From Candidatus Omnitrophota bacterium (GTDB taxonomy: Bacteria; Omnitrophota; 4484-213), in NCBI GenBank assembly GCA_030640885.1, contig DAOWIN010000130.1, forward strand, positions 1 through 9,663: a stretch of 9,663 nt of DNA. The letters are read 5' to 3'. A model generated the notes under the pieces. The model ran no database searches. It was not told the origin of the DNA and saw only the letters and a program-made list of their open reading frames with translations. Position numbers and translations under genes: made by a program. Positions 1 through 5,360 of the stretch are shown here, in pieces (position 1 is the stretch's first letter; each line of letters begins with the position of its first letter).

Positions 1-504
1 AATATGCATATTTACACCACAATTATTCACAAAGGACTGCAAAAAATGTTTAGCATCTTCAAAGGTATATTTTATATCTTGCGTTTTAAATCTCCTTGAA
101 AATACCTCCACTGATACTAAATCTCCCATAGGGGATATAATTGGCTCAAAATTCAAAGATGGACGCCCACTTATATCTACACTTATTTGCGTCAATGCCT
201 CATCCATCGGCACGGCGGAGGAACCAATTCTGTTTATTCCCTTTTTATTCCCTAATGCATCTTTAAACGCAGAACCTAAGCAAATTCCAATATCCTCATT
301 TGTGTGATGAATATCAACATCAAGATCGCCCTCTGCATTAATTTCTAAATCAAACAAGCCCCAATAAACAAACAGTTCCAACATATGGTTCAAAAAGGGA
401 ATTTTTGTATCTATATTTGCTTTTCCCTGCCCATCCAAATTTAGCTTTAGATTAATATTTGTTTCCTTGGTCTGACGATTTTTCTCGGCTACTCTTGTCT
501 TCAT
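1..504 (-). CDS. hisB: Imidazoleglycerol-phosphate dehydratase HisB (C-terminus cut by window edge)
   Basis: Catalyses dehydration of imidazoleglycerol phosphate to imidazoleacetol phosphate in cytoplasmic histidine synthesis. 168 residues are visible of a family usually near 195. The metal-binding pattern is clear: FLNHML (H40), DIHHTNEDIGI (H66, H67, E70), MDEAL near 100-104, SGRP at 112-115 and NMHI (H167). The second HHxxE motif should lie just beyond the edge. About 15 residues more than usual separate SGRP from NMHI. I chose ATG at 504 because the protein then begins MKTRVAEKNRQTKET, as HisB proteins usually do; an in-frame GTG at 519 would add five residues, and neither has a good Shine-Dalgarno. 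The gene follows hisD by 127 bp of palindrome-rich spacer and is probably cotranscribed with it. Identification is very secure. Confidence 0.96.
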   Translation of the reverse strand, partial: MKTRVAEKNRQTKETNINLKLNLDGQGKANIDTKIPFLNHMLELFVYWGLFDLEINAEGDLDVDIHHTNEDIGICLGSAFKDALGNKKGINRIGSSAVPMDEALTQISVDISGRPSLNFEPIISPMGDLVSVEVFSRRFKTQDIKYTFEDAKHFLQSFVNNCGVNMHI

Positions 505-517
505 CTTTAATAAAGCC

Positions 518-550
518 ACAATTTAGGCAACTGCAAGGAGACTAAATTGT
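518..550 (-). repeat. 9-bp perfect inverted repeat just upstream of hisB
   Basis: Arms 518-526 (acaatttag) and 542-550 (ctaaattgt) are exact reverse complements around a 15-nt loop. The stem ends 13 nt before the hisB ATG, in the 5' side of the message. If the alternative GTG at 519 were used, the stem would overlap the start codon. A weak AT-rich stem; role unknown. Confidence 0.55.
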
Positions 551-563
551 ATGGCTGCATTGA

Positions 564-580
564 ATCCGCCTGAGGCGGAT
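564..580. repeat. GC-rich palindrome CCGCCT-N-AGGCGG, copy 1
   Basis: A 17-bp palindrome with 8-bp arms around a single central G (572). The same core recurs at 3237-3251 with a central C, and a related GC-rich palindrome lies at 8080-8100. Its GC content stands out in an AT-rich spacer. There is no T-tract beside it, so it does not read as a terminator. It is probably a copy of a dispersed palindromic repeat. Confidence 0.7.
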
Positions 581-592
581 AAATTCCACTAA

Positions 593-627
593 CAAATTTG
601 CAAATCGCGAAGTGCTTTGCAAATTTG
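593..627. repeat. 12-bp perfect inverted repeat directly after the hisD stop
   Basis: Arms 593-604 (caaatttgcaaa) and 616-627 (tttgcaaatttg) are exact reverse complements. On the plus strand the 11-nt loop can add CGC/GUG pairing (606-608 with 612-614) around a GAA triloop, after one mismatch. It begins 4 nt past the hisD stop codon. No U-run follows on the minus strand, so it would not be a standard intrinsic terminator; it may shield a 3' end or be a repeat-element copy. Confidence 0.7.
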
Positions 628-631
628 AGTG

Positions 632-1852
632 TCATTTAAACCTCACCTCTATTGATTCCTTATGTTTGCTCATTCCTTCTATCTCGGCTAATTTACTAAT
701 AACCTTTCTTGTTTCTTCTAATTCTTTCTGGGAATAGGAGATATAATGCGAAACCTTTCTGAAGCTATCAACACCCAAACAAGAATGAAAACGAGCTGTT
801 CCTTGGGTGGGAAGAATATGGCTCGGTCCGGCAAAATAATCCCCTATGACTATCGGCGAATACTTACCAACGAATATTGCCCCCGCATTTTTTATTAAAG
901 GTACAAATTTATTGGCTTTGCTTATCATAAGCTCAAGATGTTCAGGCGCAAGTAAATTAACTACTTCAGCAGCTTCTTCAATTTTCTCTACTAAAATTAT
1001 CCAACCCTTTTTTACCTTTTCGTTCACAGAATTAACAAGTTTCTGAGAAGTGGTTACTAAAATACTCTGCCCTTCTTTATGTTCTTCTTGAGCAAGAAGA
1101 TCGGCAATTACAAAAGAAGGAGGGGCAGTTTCATCGGCTACAATCACTGCCTCACTGGGGCCGGCAAACATATCAACATCCACAAATCCATAAACCAACC
1201 TTTTTGCTTCTTGAACATACATATTTCCCGGGCCAACAATTTTATCCACCTTTTTAATTGTCTTAGTACCAAAGCATAAAGCGCCGATTGCCTGCGCTCC
1301 TCCTACACGATAAATTTCCTTTACCTCTAAAAGATTCGCCACCACCAAGATATGAGCATCAATTTCTTTATTCTCGTTAGGAGGAGAAACAAGAACAATT
1401 TCCCGAACACCAGCTATTTTTGCCGGAATTACCGACATATATACCGTAGAAACCAAAGGAGCGGTACCAGCAGGAATATAAATGCCTACCCTTTCTATTG
1501 GTTGTTCAATTCTCCCTAAAACAGCGCCATTTTTTCTTGTTCTAAATGACCCCTTTTTCTCTTTTTTGTAAAATTCGCGAACATTGTTTATTGCCAAACG
1601 TAATAAGGGAATAAAATTGCAATCTATCTTCTGATAAGCCCTATTTATATCCCCTTCGCTAACCCTTATTCTCTTGGCAGGGAGCCGAACCTTATCAAAT
1701 TCCTTTGTCCATTTTAGGATAGCTTTGTCGCCATTCTTCCGCACATCTCTAATTATCTTTCGCACAGTTCTACTTAACTTTTCGTCAACAGAATAGCTCA
1801 AAAGTGAAGAAATCCTCTTTAAATTGTTTCTATTATAAGTAATTATTTGCAT
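632..1852 (-). CDS. hisD: Histidinol dehydrogenase HisD
   Basis: Zinc- and NAD-dependent enzyme that oxidises L-histidinol twice to L-histidine, the last step of the pathway. 406 residues against about 430 for the family. By family alignment the zinc ligands are Q255 and H258 (LLAQEEH), D338 (VIGDYFAGPSH) and H397 (EGMSKH); the catalytic pair is E304-H305 (APEHLEL). VGPGNMYVQEAKR (206-218) and DMFAGPSEA (227-235) are further signatures. The shortfall lies in one place: between the helix after GQSILVTTS and GWIILVE, where roughly 25 residues usually found, including an LPR motif, are absent. ATG at 1852 gives the expected N-terminus but has no clear Shine-Dalgarno. The mcsB stop is 26 bp upstream and hisB follows, so a shared transcript is likely. 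Confidence 0.97.
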   Translation of the reverse strand: MQIITYNRNNLKRISSLLSYSVDEKLSRTVRKIIRDVRKNGDKAILKWTKEFDKVRLPAKRIRVSEGDINRAYQKIDCNFIPLLRLAINNVREFYKKEKKGSFRTRKNGAVLGRIEQPIERVGIYIPAGTAPLVSTVYMSVIPAKIAGVREIVLVSPPNENKEIDAHILVVANLLEVKEIYRVGGAQAIGALCFGTKTIKKVDKIVGPGNMYVQEAKRLVYGFVDVDMFAGPSEAVIVADETAPPSFVIADLLAQEEHKEGQSILVTTSQKLVNSVNEKVKKGWIILVEKIEEAAEVVNLLAPEHLELMISKANKFVPLIKNAGAIFVGKYSPIVIGDYFAGPSHILPTQGTARFHSCLGVDSFRKVSHYISYSQKELEETRKVISKLAEIEGMSKHKESIEVRFK

Positions 1853-1878
1853 TTCAAAATGGCGAGCAGCAAAATTTG

Positions 1879-2952
1879 CTATTTGCCACTTTCTTTTAGT
1901 CTGCTTCTAATCAGTTCCGCCCTCTTAACATCCCTTTGATATGCATTTAGTTTTCTTCCTTCTATCTTCTGCAAATGCGCGGGTTGAGTTAGCAGGAAAA
2001 GCTCATTTATTTTCTCTCTCTTTGCATTTTTTAAAATACCTAAATCTACTCCTAAACGCACCATTGACAACAAATTCATTGTTTCCTCGCTATTAATAAA
2101 ATAGGAGTTTTTCAATAATCCATAAGCCCGCCAGACCTGATTATAAAGAATCTCTCGGTTCTGTTTTAAAAGAAACTCTCTTCTTTTTTCTTCATAGCTA
2201 ACGATTTGACGAGCGACCCTTTCTAAATTATCAATAATTTCTTCTTCCCTCCTGCCTAAAGTAATCTGATTGGAAAGTTGGAAGAAATTCCCGCTTGCCT
2301 CTGTACCTTCGCCGTAAAACCCGCGGACAACAATTCCTAATTTAGACAAAGTTTGCAAAATATTTCCTATTTGTTTGCTCATTACCAAAGCCGGCAAATG
2401 CAACATTAGAGAAGCACGCATTCCTGTGCCTACATTTGTTGGACAGGCGGTTAGATAACCCCACTGCGGGCTAAAGGCATAATCTAATTTCTGCTCTAAT
2501 TGATTGTCTAAGTTATCAATTAATTTCCAAACCTCTTTTAAGCTAAGTCCTGATTGAAATACCTGAAGTCTTAAATGGTCTTCCTCGTTAATCATTATAC
2601 TGATAATTTCCTTTTCGCTAACAAGAACAGCTTTTGAACCTTTGCCTTTGGTTTGTTCGCGGCTAATTAGATGTCTTTCTAATAAAAATTGTTTATTAAT
2701 TGCGCTTAAATCGTCAATACCCACAAATATTCCTTTTTTCAAATAGCTGATTTGAAAAAGAGTGAACTCCAACAAAGAAAAAATTTCTTTTTGTTCTTCT
2801 TTATCTGCCCATTGGGGAAAAGAAAAATCTTTTAGATTTCTCGCTAAACGAATTCTACTGCTAATTACAATATTCGCCTTTTCTCCTGTCCCCTTCAACC
2901 ATTCGCTTCCTTCTAAAAGAAACCTGTTAAGATCTGTCCCATTATTAGCCAT
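1879..2952 (-). CDS. mcsB: Protein-arginine kinase McsB
   Basis: Phosphagen-kinase-fold enzyme that phosphorylates arginines on proteins; in Bacillus this marks them for ClpC-ClpP. 357 residues, the normal length. Visible signatures are VISSRIRLARNL (29-40, ATP-phosphate arginines), NEEDHLRLQ (122-130, catalytic acidic residues), CPTNVGTGMRASL (170-182, active-site Cys170 and nucleotide loop) and RGFYGEGTEASGNFFQLSN (210-228). The C-terminal RDVKRA (340-345) matches the RDxxRA phospho-arginine-binding motif, which supports McsB over creatine or arginine kinase. ATG at 2952 gives a standard N-terminus; no strong Shine-Dalgarno is seen, and a 16-bp hairpin ends 14 nt before it. The usual partners mcsA, clpC and ctsR are not beside it; hisD follows after 26 bp. 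Confidence 0.96.
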   Translation of the reverse strand: MANNGTDLNRFLLEGSEWLKGTGEKANIVISSRIRLARNLKDFSFPQWADKEEQKEIFSLLEFTLFQISYLKKGIFVGIDDLSAINKQFLLERHLISREQTKGKGSKAVLVSEKEIISIMINEEDHLRLQVFQSGLSLKEVWKLIDNLDNQLEQKLDYAFSPQWGYLTACPTNVGTGMRASLMLHLPALVMSKQIGNILQTLSKLGIVVRGFYGEGTEASGNFFQLSNQITLGRREEEIIDNLERVARQIVSYEEKRREFLLKQNREILYNQVWRAYGLLKNSYFINSEETMNLLSMVRLGVDLGILKNAKREKINELFLLTQPAHLQKIEGRKLNAYQRDVKRAELIRSRLKESGK

Positions 2953-2966
2953 ATTGCTACATCTAC

Positions 2967-3001
2967 TTTCTCAACTTTGGCATTTTGCCAAAGTTGAGAA
3001 A
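2967..3001 (-). repeat. 16-bp perfect hairpin upstream of mcsB (hairpin family member 1)
   Basis: Arms 2967-2982 and 2986-3001 pair without mismatch around a 3-nt loop (ttt on the plus strand). The core is AACTTTGGCA / TGCCAAAGTT. It ends 14 nt before the mcsB ATG. The same core with compensatory changes occurs at 4385-4411 and 3274-3307. As no U-run follows on either strand, a leader or mRNA-shielding hairpin or a dispersed repeat is more likely than a terminator. Confidence 0.8.
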
Positions 3002-3022
3002 ATTCCAAGTACTAAACATTAA

Positions 3023-3103
3023 ACAAGCACCAAATAACAAGCACCAAATAACAAGCACCAAATAACAAGCACCAAATAACAAATAAATAACAAGCACCAA
3101 ATT
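3023..3103. repeat. 14-bp tandem repeat (ACAAGCACCAAATA)
   Basis: Four exact head-to-tail copies fill 3023-3078. An 11-bp partial unit follows at 3079-3089, then a near-complete copy at 3090-3103 that ends in TT instead of TA. The spacer 2953-3306 holds no gene; this array is its left half. The words CCAAAT/AACAAG are partly complementary to ATTTGTTATTTG at 3255-3266, so the two sides of the spacer could pair imperfectly. Confidence 0.85.
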
Positions 3104-3110
3104 CCAATTG

Positions 3111-3168
3111 ACCCCATTAAATAAAATCCTTTGGATTTTAATTTACGAAGTAAATTATTTAACGGGGT
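3111..3168 (-). repeat. 58-nt perfect three-way-junction palindrome
   Basis: The outer stem pairs 3111-3122 with 3157-3168 (12 bp, the only irregularity being 3116/3163, which is a G-U pair in minus-strand RNA). Inside lie two exact 7-bp hairpins end to end: 3123-3129 with 3133-3139 (loop ttt) and 3140-3146 with 3150-3156 (loop gaa). All junction bases are paired: 12+17+17+12 = 58. Because the wobble is tolerated only on the minus strand, the structure may act in RNA transcribed leftwards between the aldolase and mcsB. It is not tRNA-like: no anticodon arm, T-loop or CCA. Function unknown. Confidence 0.8.
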
Positions 3169-3210
3169 GAACCTAAACAAAGAAAAAGAAAAATATTTGA
3201 GCTGATTGTT

Positions 3211-3251
3211 TTGGTCATTCGGTCATTGAGATTTGGTCCGCCTCAGGCGGA
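3211..3251. repeat. GGTCATT word repeat plus GC-rich palindrome, copy 2
   Basis: 3211-3236 carries two GGTCATT words and matches 4521-4545 apart from one indel and one substitution, so the same module sits in both the mcsB and aldolase spacers. Directly after it, 3237-3251 is the palindrome TCCGCCT-C-AGGCGGA, the same core as 564-580 with the opposite central base. No coding potential is seen here. Confidence 0.7.
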
Positions 3252-3273
3252 TGGGATTTGTTATTTGTGATTT

Positions 3274-3307
3274 ACTAAACTTCGGCAGGAACTTGCCGAA
3301 GTTTAGT
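3274..3307. repeat. 14-bp perfect hairpin abutting the aldolase stop (hairpin family member 3)
   Basis: Arms 3274-3287 (actaaacttcggca) and 3294-3307 pair exactly around a 6-nt loop. The last base overlaps the aldolase TAA. The core AACTTCGGCA / TGCCGAAGTT is that of 2967-3001 with one compensated pair change. There is no U-run after it on the minus strand, so it is not a typical intrinsic terminator, though it could protect the 3' end of the aldolase message. Confidence 0.8.
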
Positions 3308-4371
3308 TATATCATTTCCACTGTCCCTTTTGCTCTAAAGGCGTGCATAAACGCTCGCGCCTGAATAAGCGATTCCTTTTTAATCTTTTCTTTACAATCC
3401 TCGTTAACATTATCAATCTCTTCCTTAAACACAGCTGTTGCCTTTTTGATGTCTTGGTTATTCTCCTCTGCCCATTTTTTCATCCTTTCCATCAGCTCCT
3501 CAGGCAAATATTTATGAGCGATATTCTGCCATAAGGTGCCTACATTCCCTTTACGAATACCATAATCGGCAAACTCTCCTACCAAATTGAGGGGGGTACC
3601 GGTAATTCCATGCTGAGCAATACTTACTTTATAAGACTTGATCGCCTCATAAATTTCTCCAGTTCTTTTTAAATCAATATGCACCTCTTCTCCAGAAGCA
3701 TAGTTTCCATGTTTTGAACCATTGTTAACAGCTAACAAATTCGGCTGGACATTTCTCCTATTCAATTCTGAAATAAAAGCAGATGCTTCTTCCACAGTAG
3801 TCAACTCACCGCCCTTGGATAACGCTTTAATTTCCCCTACTTCTACTTCTAAACCCGAACCAGTGGCCGATATCATTGGCGCTAACTCAGCAGTTATTTT
3901 AATATTATCGGGAATTTCATTGAGAGAGGCGTCAATACCAAAAGAGGTATAACCGGCTTCTATCTGTGCCTTTATTAATTCTCGTGTAGATTCAATCTCT
4001 TCTGTGGAAGTATTCTTTACCTGCAAATGGTCAGCGTGAATAAAAAAGGGCAGATAAAACTTTTCCTTCTCTGCATAATCAATTATGGTTTCAAAAAATA
4101 TTTGCGGGGTCTGCCCGGTATAGCCGCCGTCAATTCCTCCTTCAGACTTTGCCAACTCAAATCCCACAATAGCCCCCAGCTCTTTAGCCGCTTGCATTAT
4201 CCCCGGAATAACATGCTTAATACGGGTATTGCAAACCATAATAATTACCTTTTTGTCCACTATCTCTCTGAAAATAATGTCTGAGCTCAATAAACAAATT
4301 TTGCTATTTGCTCCCAATTTCTTTACTATTCTCTCACTCCTTCGCCCCATTAACATATCAAAATTAGACAT
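3307..4371 (-). CDS. Class II (zinc) fructose-bisphosphate aldolase family protein, divergent
   Basis: 354 residues with the TIM-barrel class II aldolase pattern; known members cleave fructose-1,6- or tagatose-1,6-bisphosphate. HADH (112-115) supplies the catalytic Asp and a zinc His; GYTSFGIDAS is at 140-149, EVEVGE at 175-180, NNGSKHGNY (zinc H221) at 216-224 and AQHGITGTP (zinc H254) at 252-260. Two substrate loops differ from typical members: the usual HGGSG reads HGITG, and the NxxTD loop near 276-281 reads NVGTLW. So the fold and zinc site are clear but the substrate is not. ATG at 4371 is chosen for its AGGAGGT ribosome-binding site; an upstream in-frame ATG at 4470 would translate through a hairpin and repeats. 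About 70 extra C-terminal residues are charged and helical. A role in glycolysis or gluconeogenesis is the default guess. Confidence 0.85.
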   Translation of the reverse strand: MSNFDMLMGRRSERIVKKLGANSKICLLSSDIIFREIVDKKVIIMVCNTRIKHVIPGIMQAAKELGAIVGFELAKSEGGIDGGYTGQTPQIFFETIIDYAEKEKFYLPFFIHADHLQVKNTSTEEIESTRELIKAQIEAGYTSFGIDASLNEIPDNIKITAELAPMISATGSGLEVEVGEIKALSKGGELTTVEEASAFISELNRRNVQPNLLAVNNGSKHGNYASGEEVHIDLKRTGEIYEAIKSYKVSIAQHGITGTPLNLVGEFADYGIRKGNVGTLWQNIAHKYLPEELMERMKKWAEENNQDIKKATAVFKEEIDNVNEDCKEKIKKESLIQARAFMHAFRAKGTVEMI

Positions 4372-4374
4372 ATT

Positions 4375-4381
4375 ACCTCCT
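4375..4381 (-). promoter_or_regulatory. Strong Shine-Dalgarno AGGAGGT that fixes the aldolase start
   Basis: On the minus strand AGGAGGT lies 3 nt before ATG 4371 (TAAT-ATG context, counting from GG about 6-7 nt). It is the strongest anti-16S match in the window, and it rules out the longer upstream reading. It sits between the start codon and the hairpin 4385-4411. Confidence 0.85.
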
Positions 4382-4384
4382 AAC

Positions 4385-4411
4385 TCAATTTTGGCATTTT
4401 GCCAAAATTGA
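4385..4411 (-). repeat. 12-bp perfect hairpin upstream of the aldolase (hairpin family member 2)
   Basis: Arms 4385-4396 (tcaattttggca) and 4400-4411 pair exactly around the loop ttt. It matches 2967-3001 except that one C-G pair is T-A here, a compensated change. It ends 13 nt before the start codon, next to the Shine-Dalgarno, so it could affect ribosome access or mRNA decay. Confidence 0.8.
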
Positions 4412-4433
4412 TAAATTCTAAATCTAAAAAAAC

Positions 4434-4550
4434 CCCAATGCCCAAATCCCAAGCTCCAACCAAGCCCCAAATCCCAATTACCTTCCTTTCTTATTTGGGA
4501 TTTAAAACATTAGGATTTGATTGGTCATTGGTCATTGTGATTTGGGATTT
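4434..4550. repeat. AAATCCCAA / TTGGGATTT nested inverted word repeats
   Basis: AAATCCCAA occurs at 4444-4452 and 4469-4477; its reverse complement TTGGGATTT at 4495-4503 and 4542-4550. Between the last two is the GGTCATT-GGTCATT module (4521-4545) shared with 3211-3236. The block fills most of the 181-bp lpxI-aldolase spacer. I see no convincing promoter in it, so the aldolase may be read from the lpxA promoter or from one I cannot recognise. Confidence 0.7.
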
Positions 4551-4552
4551 TA

Positions 4553-5356
4553 TTATACCGCCACTATCGCAATTCCTTTCCTATTAGCTAATTTTACCAC
4601 CTCTTCTCTATCAATAATTATGCTCTTTTTTGCCTCAACAGCTAAAACTGCAAACTTTGCTTTTATCAATGTTCTTACTGTCTCAGGCCCAACCACAGGG
4701 ACATCAAAACGCATATCTTGAACCGGTCTGCTCATCTTTACCGCCACTGCCCCCCTGTTTCCTAATTTTCCTCCCCGTTTTATTGCCACATCTGTGCCTT
4801 CAATAGCTTCTATTGCTAAAACCACCTTGTTTTTCACCAATACAGTTTGGCCAATATCCAAATCGCCCATTCTTTTTGCTAATTCTTTTCCAAAATGGAT
4901 ATCTTCCCATTCTAAATCGCTCGGCTCCCTACGAGTAAATGTTCCTTTGCTGGGAAGTAAATGCGAAAGAAAAGTAGTGGAATCAAGCAATTGCACACCT
5001 TGCTGTTTTAATTTATCCGCCACAGCAGTAAGCAAAGAAGCATCGCCTTTATCACTCACTTTGTTTAAAAAAGAGTTACTTTCCTCATCCTTTTCAAGAT
5101 GGGAATTAAAAAGGAAAGCTTTAGGAATCTTACCGGCCATTACTGCTTTTTTTATTCTGTTCTGCTTTAAAGCCTCTAATAATTCACCCAATCTCCCTAT
5201 ATCCAACCAAAAAATCCTATCCACATATTTTTTTAATCTCTTATCAGTTATCTTCTTAAAAGCAAAAGCAACTACAAAAATCCCCTGTTGTTTAGCGGCA
5301 TGACTAAATAAAAAGGGAAATTTCCCTGCCCCGGCGATAAGACCGATCTTGTCCAT
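4553..5356 (-). CDS. lpxI: UDP-2,3-diacylglucosamine pyrophosphatase LpxI
   Basis: Hydrolyses UDP-2,3-diacylglucosamine to lipid X and UMP, the fourth step of lipid A synthesis, and takes the place of LpxH in many non-enteric bacteria. 267 residues, normal for the family. Signatures: GLIAGAGKFP (5-14), AVMAGKIPK (71-79), an SDKGDASLL segment (101-109), EAIEGTDVAIKRGG (183-196), RPVQDMRFDVPVVGP (210-224, with D218 in the region of the known catalytic Asp) and LAVEAKKSIIID (238-249). ATG at 5356 lies 4 bp after the lpxA stop, so the two are translationally close. The only purine-rich stretch before the start is the GGGAAACTG tandem repeat of the lpxA end, which may serve as its ribosome-binding region. 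Identification is secure. Confidence 0.97.
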   Translation of the reverse strand: MDKIGLIAGAGKFPFLFSHAAKQQGIFVVAFAFKKITDKRLKKYVDRIFWLDIGRLGELLEALKQNRIKKAVMAGKIPKAFLFNSHLEKDEESNSFLNKVSDKGDASLLTAVADKLKQQGVQLLDSTTFLSHLLPSKGTFTRREPSDLEWEDIHFGKELAKRMGDLDIGQTVLVKNKVVLAIEAIEGTDVAIKRGGKLGNRGAVAVKMSRPVQDMRFDVPVVGPETVRTLIKAKFAVLAVEAKKSIIIDREEVVKLANRKGIAIVAV

Positions 5357-5360
5357 ATAA

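Noticed and set aside
3023..3103. CRISPR array
   Set aside because: The 14-bp units are head-to-tail with no spacers between them, and there are no cas genes.
3111..3168. tRNA or tRNA-like RNA
   Set aside because: Only two inner arms with 3-nt loops and no anticodon, T-loop or acceptor features; 58 nt is too short.
3274..3307. Intrinsic terminator for the aldolase gene
   Set aside because: The stem is perfect and well placed, but no U-run follows it on the minus strand; the next bases are AAATCACAAATAAC.
4372..4470. Longer aldolase with 33 more N-terminal residues
   Set aside because: The extension is translated from the hairpin 4385-4411 and word repeats, while ATG 4371 has a strong AGGAGGT site.
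4794..5303. Plus-strand open frame of 169 codons
   Set aside because: It lies entirely opposite lpxI, has no family resemblance and no ribosome site; it is a shadow of the real gene.
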